Source: an uncultured Hungatella sp. (GTDB taxonomy: Bacteria > Bacillota > Clostridia > Lachnospirales > Lachnospiraceae). Taken from it: a stretch of DNA of 64,000 nt. The position numbers were made by a program, and so were the translations under genes. Numbering within the stretch: the first letter of the stretch is position 1; each line of letters opens with the position of its first letter. Below, piece after piece: positions 9,934-20,770 of this stretch. Where the stretch lies: contig CATLBR010000009.1 of NCBI GenBank assembly GCA_949879795.1, forward strand, positions 45,823 to 109,822, written 5' to 3'. The notes under the pieces are model-generated. The model made no database searches, had not been told where the DNA came from, and saw only the letters and a program-made list of their open reading frames with translations.

Positions 9934-11838
9934 ATGGCGCAGATTACAGTATTGGACCAGGGTACGATTGATAAGATTGCAGCGGGTGAGGTCATCGAGC
10001 GTCCTGCGTCCGTGGTGAAGGAGCTTCTGGAAAATGCCATTGACGCCAAGGCGACGGCCGTTACGGTGGAGATCCGGGACGGGGGGATCTCCTTTATCAG
10101 GGTTACCGACAACGGCTGCGGGATTTCCAAGGAGGATGTGCCGGTGGCGTTTCTGCGTCATTCTACCAGCAAGATCAAATCGGTAGAAGATCTGTTTACG
10201 GTGGCGTCCCTGGGTTTTCGCGGGGAGGCTCTTTCCAGCATCGCGGCAGTGTCCCAGGTTGAACTGATCACCAAGACGGCGCAGGAACTTTCAGGGATCC
10301 GATATCAGATTGAAGGGGGAAAAGAGCGCTCTATAGAGGAAATCGGAGCGCCCGAGGGTACTACATTTCTGGTGCGGAATCTGTTTTACAATACGCCCGC
10401 CAGACAGAAATTTTTAAAGACGGCTCAGACAGAGGGCTCCCATGTGGCGGCGCTTGTGGAGAAGATCGCCATGTCCCATCCGGATATCTCCATACGGTTC
10501 ATACAGAACAATCAGAACAGGCTTCACACGTCAGGAAACCACAATCTGAAGGATATTATCTACACGGTGTTTGGCAGAGAGATCGCCGCCAATCTGCTGC
10601 CTGCCGACTCCAGCCAGGAGATCATGCAGATTCACGGGTTTGTGGGAAAGCCTGTCATCGCCAGAAGCAACAGAAATTTTGAAAATTACTATATCAACGG
10701 GAGGTATATCAGGAGCAGCCTGGTAGCCAAAGCCGTGGAGGAGGCCTACAGGCCCTTTATGATGCAGCACAAATACCCCTTCGTGCTGCTGCATCTCACA
10801 GTCGAACCGGAGTATTTGGATGTCAATGTCCATCCAACAAAGATGGAACTGCGTTTCAGGGACGGGGAGAGAATCTACGAAATCATCCGCCAGACAGTCA
10901 GCGATGCTCTGTCCGAGAAGGAACTGATTCCTCAGGTACAGCTTAACAGGCCTGTAAAAGAGAAGGACACCCCCAAAAGAGAGCAGGAACCCCGACCGGA
11001 ACCGTTTGAGGTGAAGAGGCAGGCCGACCTTTCTTACAGAAATAATCCGGTTTACCAGGCAGTTGCCGAGAGACAGCCTTCCTGGAATGCAGGGGACAAA
11101 AACATGAAAGGGGAAGGCAGGGAATCTGCCATGCAGGCGGAACGTTCCAGGGACAGGCACACAGCCTCGAGGCAGGAGCCTACTGCCGGAGGGAGTGAGA
11201 GAAAGCAGGAGGAAAAGCAGCTGGATCTGTTTGAAGAGAAACTTCTGGAGCCCAAGAGCCGTCTCCGCCACAAACTTATCGGACAGCTGTTTGATACTTA
11301 TTGGCTGGTGGAATTTTCCGATCAGCTGTACATCATAGATCAGCATGCGGCCCACGAGAAGATTCTCTACGAAAAAACCATGGCATCCCTGAAAAACCGG
11401 GAATACACATCGCAGATGGTCAACCCTCCGATCATCCTCACTCTGGGAAGTGAGGAAGAGGTGATTCTTGACCGATATATGACTTATTTGGCTCACATGG
11501 GATTTGAAATTGAACATTTCGGAGGCAGGGAGTACGCAGTGAGGGCGGTTCCGGACAATCTGTTTTCTATCGCTAAAAAAGAACTTCTTATAGAGATCCT
11601 TGACAGTCTGTCGGATGATATTTTCAAAGAAAATCCCGACATGATCTACGAGAGGGTTGCCGGTATGTCCTGCAAGGCGGCGGTTAAAGGCAACAGCAGG
11701 CTGTCCTCAGCGGAAGCGGATCATCTCATCGATCAGCTTCTGGAACTGGAAAATCCTTACGCCTGTCCTCACGGACGGCCGACGATCATCTCTATGAGCC
11801 GACGTGAACTGGAGAAAAAATTCAAGAGGATCGTATAA
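9934..11838 (+). CDS. mutL: DNA mismatch repair protein MutL
   Basis: GHKL motifs KIAAGEVIERPASVVKELLENAIDA, FRGEALSSIAAVS; C-terminal DQHAAHEKILYE, CPHGRPT. Confidence 0.98.
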   Translation: MAQITVLDQGTIDKIAAGEVIERPASVVKELLENAIDAKATAVTVEIRDGGISFIRVTDNGCGISKEDVPVAFLRHSTSKIKSVEDLFTVASLGFRGEALSSIAAVSQVELITKTAQELSGIRYQIEGGKERSIEEIGAPEGTTFLVRNLFYNTPARQKFLKTAQTEGSHVAALVEKIAMSHPDISIRFIQNNQNRLHTSGNHNLKDIIYTVFGREIAANLLPADSSQEIMQIHGFVGKPVIARSNRNFENYYINGRYIRSSLVAKAVEEAYRPFMMQHKYPFVLLHLTVEPEYLDVNVHPTKMELRFRDGERIYEIIRQTVSDALSEKELIPQVQLNRPVKEKDTPKREQEPRPEPFEVKRQADLSYRNNPVYQAVAERQPSWNAGDKNMKGEGRESAMQAERSRDRHTASRQEPTAGGSERKQEEKQLDLFEEKLLEPKSRLRHKLIGQLFDTYWLVEFSDQLYIIDQHAAHEKILYEKTMASLKNREYTSQMVNPPIILTLGSEEEVILDRYMTYLAHMGFEIEHFGGREYAVRAVPDNLFSIAKKELLIEILDSLSDDIFKENPDMIYERVAGMSCKAAVKGNSRLSSAEADHLIDQLLELENPYACPHGRPTIISMSRRELEKKFKRIV

Positions 11839-11857
11839 TTAGCAAGGAGGAGATTTT

Positions 11858-12808
11858 ATGGCATTGCCCCTGATTATTCTGACCGGACCGACGGCGGTAG
11901 GGAAAACCGGTCTTTCCATTGAACTGGCCAGGGCAGTGGACGGAGAGATCATCAGCGCCGACTCCATGCAGGTGTACCGATACATGGACATCGGTTCTGC
12001 CAAGGTGACCAGGGCGGAGATGTCAGGTGTTCCCCACCACCTTATCGATGTGTTGGAGCCGACGGAAGAATTCAATGTAGTTGTTTTTCAAAAGATGGCC
12101 AAGAAAGCCCTCGGGGAAATCTATGACAGAGGCAGGATTCCCGTTGTTGTGGGGGGAACCGGGTTTTATATTCAGGCGCTGGCGTACGATATCGATTTCA
12201 CGGAGAATGACTTGGACGAGAGGCTGCGCAGGGAACTGGAGGAGAGTGCCAGGGAAAAAGGTCCGGGGTATCTCCACGGGCTTCTGGAAGAGATAGATCC
12301 TGCAGCGGCCGGCCAGATTCACGCAAACAATATAAAGAGGGTAATCCGTGCCATCGAGTTTTATCGGCAGACCGGAAAGAGAATCTCAGAGCACAACGAG
12401 ACGGAGAGGCGGAAGGAATCGCCCTATAAGCTGTTTTACTATGTGTTGAATACAGACCGGAAGGTTCTCTATGAGCGAATCGAACAGAGAGTGGACGAGA
12501 TGCTCCGTCGGGGGTTGGTGGAAGAAGTAAAAGGGCTTGCGGACATGGGATGTACCCGTGACATAGTGTCCATGCAGGGCCTGGGCTACAAGGAAATCCT
12601 GGATTACCTGGAAGGACGTTGCAGTTTGGAGGAAGCGGTTTACACGATCAAGCGGGATACCAGGCACTTTGCAAAACGGCAGCTTACGTGGTTCAGGAGA
12701 GAGCGTGATGTGCGGTGGCTGAATCTGCAGGAATTCCACAATGACAGACGGGAGGTTCTGGAGCATATACTTGCCGAGATCAATTTGGACGGCCGCCACG
12801 GCTGCTGA
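11858..12808 (+). CDS. miaA: tRNA dimethylallyltransferase MiaA
   Basis: LTGPTAVGKTGLSIELA, GEIISADSMQVYRYMDIGSAK, TRHFAKRQLTWFR. Confidence 0.97.
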   Translation: MALPLIILTGPTAVGKTGLSIELARAVDGEIISADSMQVYRYMDIGSAKVTRAEMSGVPHHLIDVLEPTEEFNVVVFQKMAKKALGEIYDRGRIPVVVGGTGFYIQALAYDIDFTENDLDERLRRELEESAREKGPGYLHGLLEEIDPAAAGQIHANNIKRVIRAIEFYRQTGKRISEHNETERRKESPYKLFYYVLNTDRKVLYERIEQRVDEMLRRGLVEEVKGLADMGCTRDIVSMQGLGYKEILDYLEGRCSLEEAVYTIKRDTRHFAKRQLTWFRRERDVRWLNLQEFHNDRREVLEHILAEINLDGRHGC

Positions 12809-12848
12809 CCGCCGCGAGCCGTTGCCATATAAAGGAGACGAGAAAATT

Positions 12849-14138
12849 ATGGATTTAGAGACTATGTACCAGTCCTTGGGAGTCAGCTCCCAGGTATTGG
12901 ACTTTGCAAAAAAGATAGAGGATACTTTAAAAGACCGTTTTGAGGCCATTGACAGCCGGGCGGAGTACAATCAGCTGAAGGTGGTAAAGGCCATGCAGGA
13001 GTGCAGGGTCAGTGATATTCATTTTGCTGCCACTACAGGCTATGGGTATAATGACCTGGGGAGAGATACACTGGAAGACGTGTTTGCCCGTGTTTTTCAG
13101 ACCGAGAGTGCTCTGGTGCGTCCTCAGCTTATCAGCGGGACCCACGCGCTCCACATCGCCCTGTCAGGAAATCTGCGTCCGGGAGATGAGCTTCTCTCGC
13201 CCAACGGAAAGCCTTATGACACACTGGAAGAAGTCATCGGAATCAGGGAGTCCGTGGGCTCATTGAAGGAGTACGGGGTTTCATACCGCCAGGTGGACCT
13301 TCTTCCTGACGGAACCTTTGACTTTGAGAACATCGCGAGGGCTGTCAATGAAAAGACAAAAGTGATGACCATTCAGCGCTCAAAAGGCTACGCTTCCAGA
13401 CCTACCTTCTCAGTGGAGCAGATCGGGGAGCTTATCGTTTTTGTCAAGAAGATAAAGCCGGATCTGATCTGTATGGTGGATAACTGCTACGGAGAGTTTG
13501 TGGAAACCTTAGAGCCTACTCAGGTGGGAGCGGACATGGCGGTAGGCTCTCTGATAAAAAATCCGGGAGGAGGTCTTGCTCCTATCGGAGGCTATATTGT
13601 GGGCAGAAAGGAGTGCGTCGACAGGGCCTCCTTTCGCCTAAGCGCTCCTGGTCTGGGAAGGGAAGTGGGGGCAAGCCTGGGACTCAATCAGTCATTTTAT
13701 CAGGGGTTGTTTTTATCTCCCACCGTGGTGGCCGGCGCCCTCAAGGGAGCCATCTTCGCCGCCAATATATACGAAAAGCTGGGATTTTCCGTAGTGCCTG
13801 ACGGCCGTGAGGAGCGCCATGACATCATTCAGTCTGTCACTTTCGGCACGCCGGAGGGAGTCATTGCCTTCTGTCAGGGCATCCAGGCGGCGGCTCCTGT
13901 GGACAGCTTCGTGACACCGGAGCCGTGGGACATGCCGGGATATGATGCTCCTGTAATCATGGCGGCGGGGGCTTTCGTTCAGGGCTCGTCCATCGAGCTC
14001 AGCGCCGATGCTCCTATAAAGCCTCCCTACGCCGTGTATTTTCAGGGAGGGCTTACCTGGTATCACGCGAAACTGGGAGTGCTGATGTCTCTTCAGAAGC
14101 TGATCGAAGCAGGAGTCTGCTCCCTTAAGATTTTATAA
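12849..14138 (+). CDS. Methionine gamma-lyase / aluminium resistance family PLP protein (YnbB-like)
   Basis: GYGYNDLGRDTLE, RPQLISGTHAL, SLIKNPGGGLAPIGGY; location after miaA is typical of Firmicutes; start at MDLETMYQSLG. Confidence 0.9.
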   Translation: MDLETMYQSLGVSSQVLDFAKKIEDTLKDRFEAIDSRAEYNQLKVVKAMQECRVSDIHFAATTGYGYNDLGRDTLEDVFARVFQTESALVRPQLISGTHALHIALSGNLRPGDELLSPNGKPYDTLEEVIGIRESVGSLKEYGVSYRQVDLLPDGTFDFENIARAVNEKTKVMTIQRSKGYASRPTFSVEQIGELIVFVKKIKPDLICMVDNCYGEFVETLEPTQVGADMAVGSLIKNPGGGLAPIGGYIVGRKECVDRASFRLSAPGLGREVGASLGLNQSFYQGLFLSPTVVAGALKGAIFAANIYEKLGFSVVPDGREERHDIIQSVTFGTPEGVIAFCQGIQAAAPVDSFVTPEPWDMPGYDAPVIMAAGAFVQGSSIELSADAPIKPPYAVYFQGGLTWYHAKLGVLMSLQKLIEAGVCSLKIL

Positions 14139-14253
14139 ACTCTATGTACAGATTTTTCTTGATATGGTAAAATCTCCCTAGAGATTTTGCCGGTGCTTCT
14201 TGTCAAGTCAAAATTCCTTTGTGTACTGGAGAGTCACGCGGAGAGGGGTTAGA

Positions 14254-14949
14254 ATGGAGCACATCAAGATGAAAGACATCCCTGCCAATGACCGTCCCTA
14301 TGAGAAATGTCTCCGGCTGGGACCGGAGGGCCTGAGCGAGGCAGAGCTTCTGGCCGTGATCATCCGAACGGGAAGCAGGAATTTCAGCTCTCTTAAGCTG
14401 GCTCAGCAGGTGCTGGAACTGAACTACCCGGGAGACGGGATACTGGGATTGTGCAGGCTCAGTCTGGAGGAGCTGAAGAAGATTGAGGGGATCGGAACCG
14501 TAAAAGGAATTCAGCTTCTGTGTATCGGGGAACTGTCAAAGCGGATCAGCAGACGTTCCGCTGTGGTCAGAAGCACGATCTTTGACAGCCCTGAGTCGGT
14601 GGCGGGTTACTATATGGAAGAGATGAGGCACTTGCAGCAGGAGCATCTCTATGCCATGTTTCTCAACATCAAACAGACGCTGATTCGGGATCTGCTGATC
14701 TCAAAGGGTACGGTAAACGCTTCCCTGGCGTCGCCCAGAGAGATTTTTATTGAGGCGCTCCGCTATCAGGCTGTCAGTATTATTCTGGTTCACAATCACC
14801 CAAGCGGTGACTCCACTCCCAGCAGGGATGACAGCATGCTGACCAAGCGGGTCTGTGAGGCGGGAAGGCTGGTGGGCATACAGCTTTTGGATCACATTGT
14901 CATCGGAGACAATAATTTTTGCAGTTTTAAAAAAGAAGGAATGTTGTAG
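14254..14949 (+). CDS. radC: RadC/JAB-domain DNA repair protein
   Basis: MKDIPANDRPYEKCLRLGPEGLSEAELLAVIIRTG; JAMM motif HNHPSGDSTPSRDD. Confidence 0.94.
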   Translation: MEHIKMKDIPANDRPYEKCLRLGPEGLSEAELLAVIIRTGSRNFSSLKLAQQVLELNYPGDGILGLCRLSLEELKKIEGIGTVKGIQLLCIGELSKRISRRSAVVRSTIFDSPESVAGYYMEEMRHLQQEHLYAMFLNIKQTLIRDLLISKGTVNASLASPREIFIEALRYQAVSIILVHNHPSGDSTPSRDDSMLTKRVCEAGRLVGIQLLDHIVIGDNNFCSFKKEGML

Positions 14950-15795
14950 ATGGAATCAAAACAGAATCGATATATTTTGGCTGGGCTGACATGTTTTTGT
15001 ATCCTGCTCATCGGGATTACCATGGTCAACGATGAATGGCTGGCGCCGCTGCGCACCGGAGTAGGCTATGTGCTGATCCCTATTCAGTCAGGAGTGAACA
15101 AGGTGGGGGTGTCCATATATCAGGAACTGTCCGACTACGGACAGCTTAAAGGTGCTCTGGAGGAGAACCGGAAGCTGCAGGAGGAGATTGACCGGCTTAC
15201 GGAGGAGAACAACCGGCTTTTGGCAGAGCAGTTCGAGCTTCAGCGTCTCAGGGAGATGTATACTTTGGATCAGGACTATATGCAGTATGAAAAGACGGCT
15301 GCCCGAGTCATCGCCAACGATTCGGGGGACTGGTTTCAGGTATTCAGAGTCAATAAAGGTTCTGCTGACGGTATTCAGGTGGGGAACAATGTGCTTGCCG
15401 GAGGAGGGCTGGCTGGAATCGTCACCGATGTGGGTGCCCACTACGCGACGGTGCGGTCCATCATAGACGATTCCAGCCGCGTCAGCGGTATGGCACTCCA
15501 GTCTGCGGACACCTGCATTGTGGCGGGAGATTTGACTCTTTACAAAGATGGTCGGCTGCGTATCACCAACATAAAAAAGGACGGAGATATCAAGGATGGA
15601 GATCGGATCGTCACCTCCAACATCAGTTCCCGCTTTTTGCCGGGGATTCTGGTGGGCTATGCGGTTGATATTTCCATTGACAGTAATCAGCTGACAAGCT
15701 CGGGATACCTGATCCCGGCGGCCGAGTTCAGTAATCTTCAGGAGGTGCTGATTATCACCGACGTGAAAGAGGCTGAGGAGACGGCAGGAGAATAG
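14950..15795 (+). CDS. mreC: Rod shape-determining protein MreC
   Basis: N-terminal TM, coiled coil, MreC beta domain (VNKGSADGIQVGNNVLAGGGLAGIV). Confidence 0.93.
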   Translation: MESKQNRYILAGLTCFCILLIGITMVNDEWLAPLRTGVGYVLIPIQSGVNKVGVSIYQELSDYGQLKGALEENRKLQEEIDRLTEENNRLLAEQFELQRLREMYTLDQDYMQYEKTAARVIANDSGDWFQVFRVNKGSADGIQVGNNVLAGGGLAGIVTDVGAHYATVRSIIDDSSRVSGMALQSADTCIVAGDLTLYKDGRLRITNIKKDGDIKDGDRIVTSNISSRFLPGILVGYAVDISIDSNQLTSSGYLIPAAEFSNLQEVLIITDVKEAEETAGE

Positions 15796-15796
15796 C

Positions 15797-16324
15797 ATGA
15801 ACAGTGTGAAAAGAATTATCATCAACCTGATATTGATTATTGCGGCGTTTACCATACAGAACTGTGTGTTTCCGCTGATCCCGTTTTTGTCGGCCTCGCC
15901 AAACCTGCTTTTGATCCTGACGTTTTCTTTTGGTTTTATGAGCGGACAGAGGGCAGGCATGCTCTACGGGGTTCTGGCAGGAGTACTCCTTGACTTGTTT
16001 TACAGCGGTCCCTTTGGCTTCTATACTCTGTTTTACGTGTATGTAGGGTATGTGAACGGGATCTGCACAAAATATTACTATGAAGACTACATCACCCTTC
16101 CGCTGGTTTTAAGCATACTCAATGAACTGGCATACAATCTGTATGTGTATGTGTTCCGCTTCCTGATCAGAGGGCGGCTGAACATCTTGTACTATTTCCG
16201 GGAACTGGTGATTCCGGAAACAATTTTTACTGTTGTGACCACACTGTTTATCTACCGCCTGCTTCTGTATATTAACAGACGACTGACGGAATTCGAAAAT
16301 AGGAGAGATACAACCATTGTTTAG
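15797..16324 (+). CDS. mreD: Rod shape-determining protein MreD
   Basis: Small polytopic protein directly after mreC; LLDLFYSGPFGFYTLFYVYVGY. Confidence 0.88.
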   Translation: MNSVKRIIINLILIIAAFTIQNCVFPLIPFLSASPNLLLILTFSFGFMSGQRAGMLYGVLAGVLLDLFYSGPFGFYTLFYVYVGYVNGICTKYYYEDYITLPLVLSILNELAYNLYVYVFRFLIRGRLNILYYFRELVIPETIFTVVTTLFIYRLLLYINRRLTEFENRRDTTIV

Positions 16325-19199
16325 AGATTTGCTGGAAATTGTGCAGATAGCCATAAAGAAAGTAATCACTTCAAGATTGTTTGCCCTTGCGGTCATATAT
16401 ATATGCATGTTCGCGGTTCTGGTGGGACGGCTTTTCAGCCTGCAGATAGTCCGCGGGGAAGAATTCATGAGTGATTATGAGTCAAAGATTCTGAGAACCG
16501 TGTACACGACAGGCACAAGGGGCAACATCTACGACAGAAACGGTTCTGTTCTGGCCAGGAATGAGCTGGCTTACTCGGTGACGATCCAGGATGTGGGTGT
16601 CTACCGGTCCAACCAGACCAGGAATCTGATGCTATATGAGCTGGTTCGGATTTTGGACAGGCAGGAGGAAAACATCGAGGGAAAGCTGGAGATCACCATT
16701 GACCAAAACGGAGATTTTGTATATACCACCGCGTCCGAGGCAGCGAGACTGAGATTCTTAAGAGATTTCTATGGTGTCCGGTCCGTAGACAAGCTGGATG
16801 ACGAGGATGGAAAGTATCCTTCAGCCGTGACGGCGCGTGATATCTTTGATATGATGAGAGAGCGCTATGAGCTTGACCAGCTGAAGGACGGAAAAGGTAA
16901 TCCTCTTATCCTGACCGACGAGCAGACGCTGAAGATAGGGAATATCCGCTACACCATGTCCCTGACAGCCTATACCAGCTACAAAACCACTACCATAGCC
17001 TCCAATGTGACGGAGGAGACTGTGGCAGATATATCGGAGCACATGGCGGAGCTCCAGGGAGTGGATATTGCTGAATCTACCACCCGTATCTATGAAGATG
17101 CCCTGTATTTTGCTCCGATTGTAGGATATACCGGCAAGGTTCAGAGTGAAGAACAGCTGGAGGAACTGCGGAAGATCGACGAGAGCTATGAGTTAAATGA
17201 TACGGTGGGGCGCATCGGCATCGAATCCGCCATGGAGCATATTTTACAGGGGAAAAAAGGAGTCAAGAACATGTATGTGGACAGTGTGGGACATGTGCTG
17301 AAGGTTCTTGATGACGCCACGGAGCCGGTGGCAGGCAACGACATTTATCTGACGCTGGACAGAAATTTGCAGATCGGGATCTACCATCTTCTTGAGCAGC
17401 ACCTGGCTGGAATTCTGACAGGTCATCTGGTAAACCGGGATGTGACAGAGGAGGAAAACAGGGACTCCAGTAAAAAGAAAATTCCCATAAAGGATGCGTA
17501 CTATCAGCTGATCAACAACAACGTGCTCTCTCTCAAATCTATGGAGGAGGAGGGAGCAGGGGCTGTGGAAAAGCAGATATACGGGAAGTTTACGGCCTCG
17601 AGACAACAGATCCTCTCTGACATGAGGTTTCAGCTCACCGGCCAGAACCCTCTTTCCATGGGAGAACTGCCAGAGGATATGAGGGCTTATATGCAGTATG
17701 TGTATACATGGCTCTCGTCGTCGACCATCGGGATCATACAGAGGGACAAGATAGATGTCACAAGCCCTGAGGCCGTGGCCTGGCAGGAAGAGACCATCAG
17801 CCTTCGGGAGTATCTGTATCACGGAATTTCCCAGAACTGGGTGGACACCACAAAGCTGGGAATCGAGAATAAATATTCCAACGCAGATGACAGTTTTCTG
17901 GCCCTGGTGGATTATGTCATCAGCCAGATGGAAGCAGATACCAAATTCACGAAGAGAATATACCGCTACCTGATCAACCAGGACATTGTGACGGGAAATG
18001 AGCTGTGCCTGGCGCTGTATTCCCAGGGGGTGCTTCCTTATGAAGAAGAGCAGGTGCAGCTGCTGTCTTCGGGAGGGGCCGACTATGCCTTCACTTTTCT
18101 GATCAACAAGATATCTAATCTTGATATCACACCGGCGCAGCTGGCTCTAGACCCGTGTACGGCGGGGTGTACGGTGACTGATGTGCGGACAGGTGAAGTC
18201 AGAGCTCTGGTGACTTATCCAAGCTATGACAACAACCTGATGTCGGGAACAGTGGACGCGGCTTATTTCAGCCAGCTCAACGACGATCTGTCTCTGCCTC
18301 TGTACAACAACGCCACACAGGTTCTAAAAGCTCCGGGTTCCACATTCAAACCCATCACTGCCATCGCGGGCCTGGAGGAGAAAGTGATCACTACAGAGGA
18401 CGAGATTGAATGTACAGGTATCTATGATATCGTGTTCCCGGTTATTCGCTGCTGGATCAATCCGGGGCGTCACGGAAAACTGGATGTTTCCGGCGGGATT
18501 GAAAATTCCTGCAACTACTTTTTCTCGGAGGTGGCTCACCGGCTGTCCACCAACGAGGAGGGGGTGTATTCCACAGAGAGAGGCCTTGACCTGATCAGGA
18601 AGTATGCGACCATGTTCGGTCTGGACCATCCGTCGGGAATCGAGATCGCCGAGAGTGCTCCCAAACTTACCACGGAGGACCCGGAACGATCAGCCATGGG
18701 GCAGGGGGATAACGCATACACCAATGTGCAGCTGTCCCGCTATGTGACAGCCATCGCCAACAGGGGGACCGTGTTTGAGCTGAGCCTTGTGGACAGGATC
18801 ACCAATTCGGACGGTAGTATTGTGGAGGAGCGCGCTCCGGAGATATCCAACCATGTTGAGATCGCGGACACCACATGGGATGCCGTGCAGAGCGGAATGC
18901 GCAGGGTGGTCACCAACAGTTCGGCAAACAGAATCTTGAGGGATCTGGAAGTGGAGATCGCAGGAAAGACCGGTACCGCTCAGGAAAATACCAGGGCAAA
19001 CCACGCGTTTTTTATCTCCTATGGTCCCTTTGCCGATCCTGAGATCAGCGTGACTGTCAATATTCCATACGGTTATGCCTCTTCCAATGCAGTTGCTGTT
19101 GCAAAAGATGTTTACCGGTTGTATTATGGATATACGGATTTGGAACATATCATCAATACAGGAGCATTGGATGCAACCAACGTAATTATTGGAGATTAA
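16317..19199 (+). CDS. Penicillin-binding protein 2 (transpeptidase, elongasome)
   Basis: TTG start; GTRGNIYDRNGSVLARNELAYSV; SxxK in PGSTFKPITA; SCN; AGKTGTAQ; large insertion between dimerisation and transpeptidase domains. Confidence 0.92.
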   Translation: MFRDLLEIVQIAIKKVITSRLFALAVIYICMFAVLVGRLFSLQIVRGEEFMSDYESKILRTVYTTGTRGNIYDRNGSVLARNELAYSVTIQDVGVYRSNQTRNLMLYELVRILDRQEENIEGKLEITIDQNGDFVYTTASEAARLRFLRDFYGVRSVDKLDDEDGKYPSAVTARDIFDMMRERYELDQLKDGKGNPLILTDEQTLKIGNIRYTMSLTAYTSYKTTTIASNVTEETVADISEHMAELQGVDIAESTTRIYEDALYFAPIVGYTGKVQSEEQLEELRKIDESYELNDTVGRIGIESAMEHILQGKKGVKNMYVDSVGHVLKVLDDATEPVAGNDIYLTLDRNLQIGIYHLLEQHLAGILTGHLVNRDVTEEENRDSSKKKIPIKDAYYQLINNNVLSLKSMEEEGAGAVEKQIYGKFTASRQQILSDMRFQLTGQNPLSMGELPEDMRAYMQYVYTWLSSSTIGIIQRDKIDVTSPEAVAWQEETISLREYLYHGISQNWVDTTKLGIENKYSNADDSFLALVDYVISQMEADTKFTKRIYRYLINQDIVTGNELCLALYSQGVLPYEEEQVQLLSSGGADYAFTFLINKISNLDITPAQLALDPCTAGCTVTDVRTGEVRALVTYPSYDNNLMSGTVDAAYFSQLNDDLSLPLYNNATQVLKAPGSTFKPITAIAGLEEKVITTEDEIECTGIYDIVFPVIRCWINPGRHGKLDVSGGIENSCNYFFSEVAHRLSTNEEGVYSTERGLDLIRKYATMFGLDHPSGIEIAESAPKLTTEDPERSAMGQGDNAYTNVQLSRYVTAIANRGTVFELSLVDRITNSDGSIVEERAPEISNHVEIADTTWDAVQSGMRRVVTNSSANRILRDLEVEIAGKTGTAQENTRANHAFFISYGPFADPEISVTVNIPYGYASSNAVAVAKDVYRLYYGYTDLEHIINTGALDATNVIIGD

Positions 19200-19233
19200 G
19201 TAGAATCCGGTTATAGTAAGAAGGTGGTATAGT

Positions 19234-19899
19234 ATGAAGAATACAGTAGTGATTAAGAGTAATAAATCCGGCATGACTGTAATTCTCGCGCCGGAGGTGC
19301 CATTTGAGGAGCTGCTCCGGGACATTGCAGGCAAGTTTGAGGACAGCGCGAAGTTCTGGGGGTCTGTCCAGATGGTTCTGACACTCACGGGACGGCCCCT
19401 TACGCCCCAGCAGGAGTTCGAGATCGTCAACGTGATTATGGAGCATTCTCAGATCGAGATTCTCTGTCTGGTGGATCTGGACAGCAACCGGACCAGAAGA
19501 TGTGAAAAAGCTCTCAATGAAAAGCTGATGGAGCTGTCGTCCACCACGGGGCAGTTTTACAAGGGATGTCTGAGAAAGGGAGAGTCCCTGGAGTCTGAGG
19601 CCAGCATCATAGTTATAGGAAATGTGGAACAGGGGGCGAGGGTGACTGCCAAGGGGAACGTCATCGTTCTGGGCGAGCTTCGTGGTACCGTGTTCGCAGG
19701 GGCGGCTGGCAATGAAGACGCGGTGGTGGTAGCCTTGACCATGGCTCCCTATCAGCTGAAGATCGCAGGCGCGGAAAGTCCTGTCAACGAGAAGGGACGT
19801 AAAATGGGCAGAGGTCCCATGACAGTGAGCATCAAAGAAGGACGTTTGTTTACAGAAAATATAAAAAAAAATTTTTTTAATATGTTAAAATCCATTTAA
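19234..19899 (+). CDS. minC: Septum site-determining protein MinC
   Basis: C-terminal MinC beta-helix VIGNVEQGARVTAKGNVIVLGELRGTVFAGA; upstream of minD. Confidence 0.92.
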   Translation: MKNTVVIKSNKSGMTVILAPEVPFEELLRDIAGKFEDSAKFWGSVQMVLTLTGRPLTPQQEFEIVNVIMEHSQIEILCLVDLDSNRTRRCEKALNEKLMELSSTTGQFYKGCLRKGESLESEASIIVIGNVEQGARVTAKGNVIVLGELRGTVFAGAAGNEDAVVVALTMAPYQLKIAGAESPVNEKGRKMGRGPMTVSIKEGRLFTENIKKNFFNMLKSI

Positions 19900-19967
19900 T
19901 ACTGGAAATATTATAAAATATAGAGTAGAATATATGTGTTAGGCATTTATTGCAGGAGGAAAAGAAT

Positions 19968-20759
19968 ATGAGTGAAGTCATTGTTATTACCTCCGGAAAA
20001 GGCGGGGTGGGTAAAACCACAACTTCAGCCAACATTGGAACCGGCCTGGCCATGCTTGGGATGCGTACGGCGCTGATTGATACAGATATCGGCCTTCGCA
20101 ATCTGGATGTGGTTATGGGGCTGGAAAACCGGATTGTCTATAATCTGGTGGATGTGGTGGAAGGAAACTGCAGAATGAAGCAGGCCCTGATCAGAGACAA
20201 AAGATACCCGAATCTGTATTTGCTGCCGTCAGCGCAGACCAGGGACAAGTCAGCGGTAAATCCTGAACAGATGATAAAGTTAACAGAAGACCTGAAAGAT
20301 GATTTTGATTACATACTGCTGGACTGTCCGGCGGGAATCGAACAGGGATTCCGCAACGCCATCGCAGGCGCCGACCGGGCACTGGTAGTGACAACGCCGG
20401 AGGTATCGGCTATTCGGGATGCGGACCGTATCATAGGGCTTTTGGAGACAGGAGACATGGGGCAGATTCAACTGATTGTCAACCGTGTCAGGACCGATAT
20501 GGTGCGCAGGGGAGATATGATGTCTGTGGATGACGTGATGGATATCCTGGCAGTTCCGCTTCTGGGTGCTGTTCCGGACGATGAATCCATTGTGATCTCC
20601 ACCAATCAGGGAGAGCCTCTCGCCGGCACGGACACGCCTGCCGGACAGGCCTATATGGATATATGCAAGCGCCTTCTGGGAGAAGACATTCCACTCTCCA
20701 TTCCCGAGGCGGGCAGAGGTTTTATATCCAGGCTGACAGGGTTTTTGAAACGGGCCTAG
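19968..20759 (+). CDS. minD: Septum site-determining ATPase MinD
   Basis: MSEVIVITSGKGGVGKTTTSANIG, LIDTDIGLRNLDVVMGLENRIVYNLVDVVEG. Confidence 0.98.
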   Translation: MSEVIVITSGKGGVGKTTTSANIGTGLAMLGMRTALIDTDIGLRNLDVVMGLENRIVYNLVDVVEGNCRMKQALIRDKRYPNLYLLPSAQTRDKSAVNPEQMIKLTEDLKDDFDYILLDCPAGIEQGFRNAIAGADRALVVTTPEVSAIRDADRIIGLLETGDMGQIQLIVNRVRTDMVRRGDMMSVDDVMDILAVPLLGAVPDDESIVISTNQGEPLAGTDTPAGQAYMDICKRLLGEDIPLSIPEAGRGFISRLTGFLKRA

Positions 20760-20770
20760 GAGAAATATTC

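Noticed and set aside
10531-11517. 328-aa minus-strand ORF inside mutL
   Set aside because: Antisense shadow ORF of a conserved gene.
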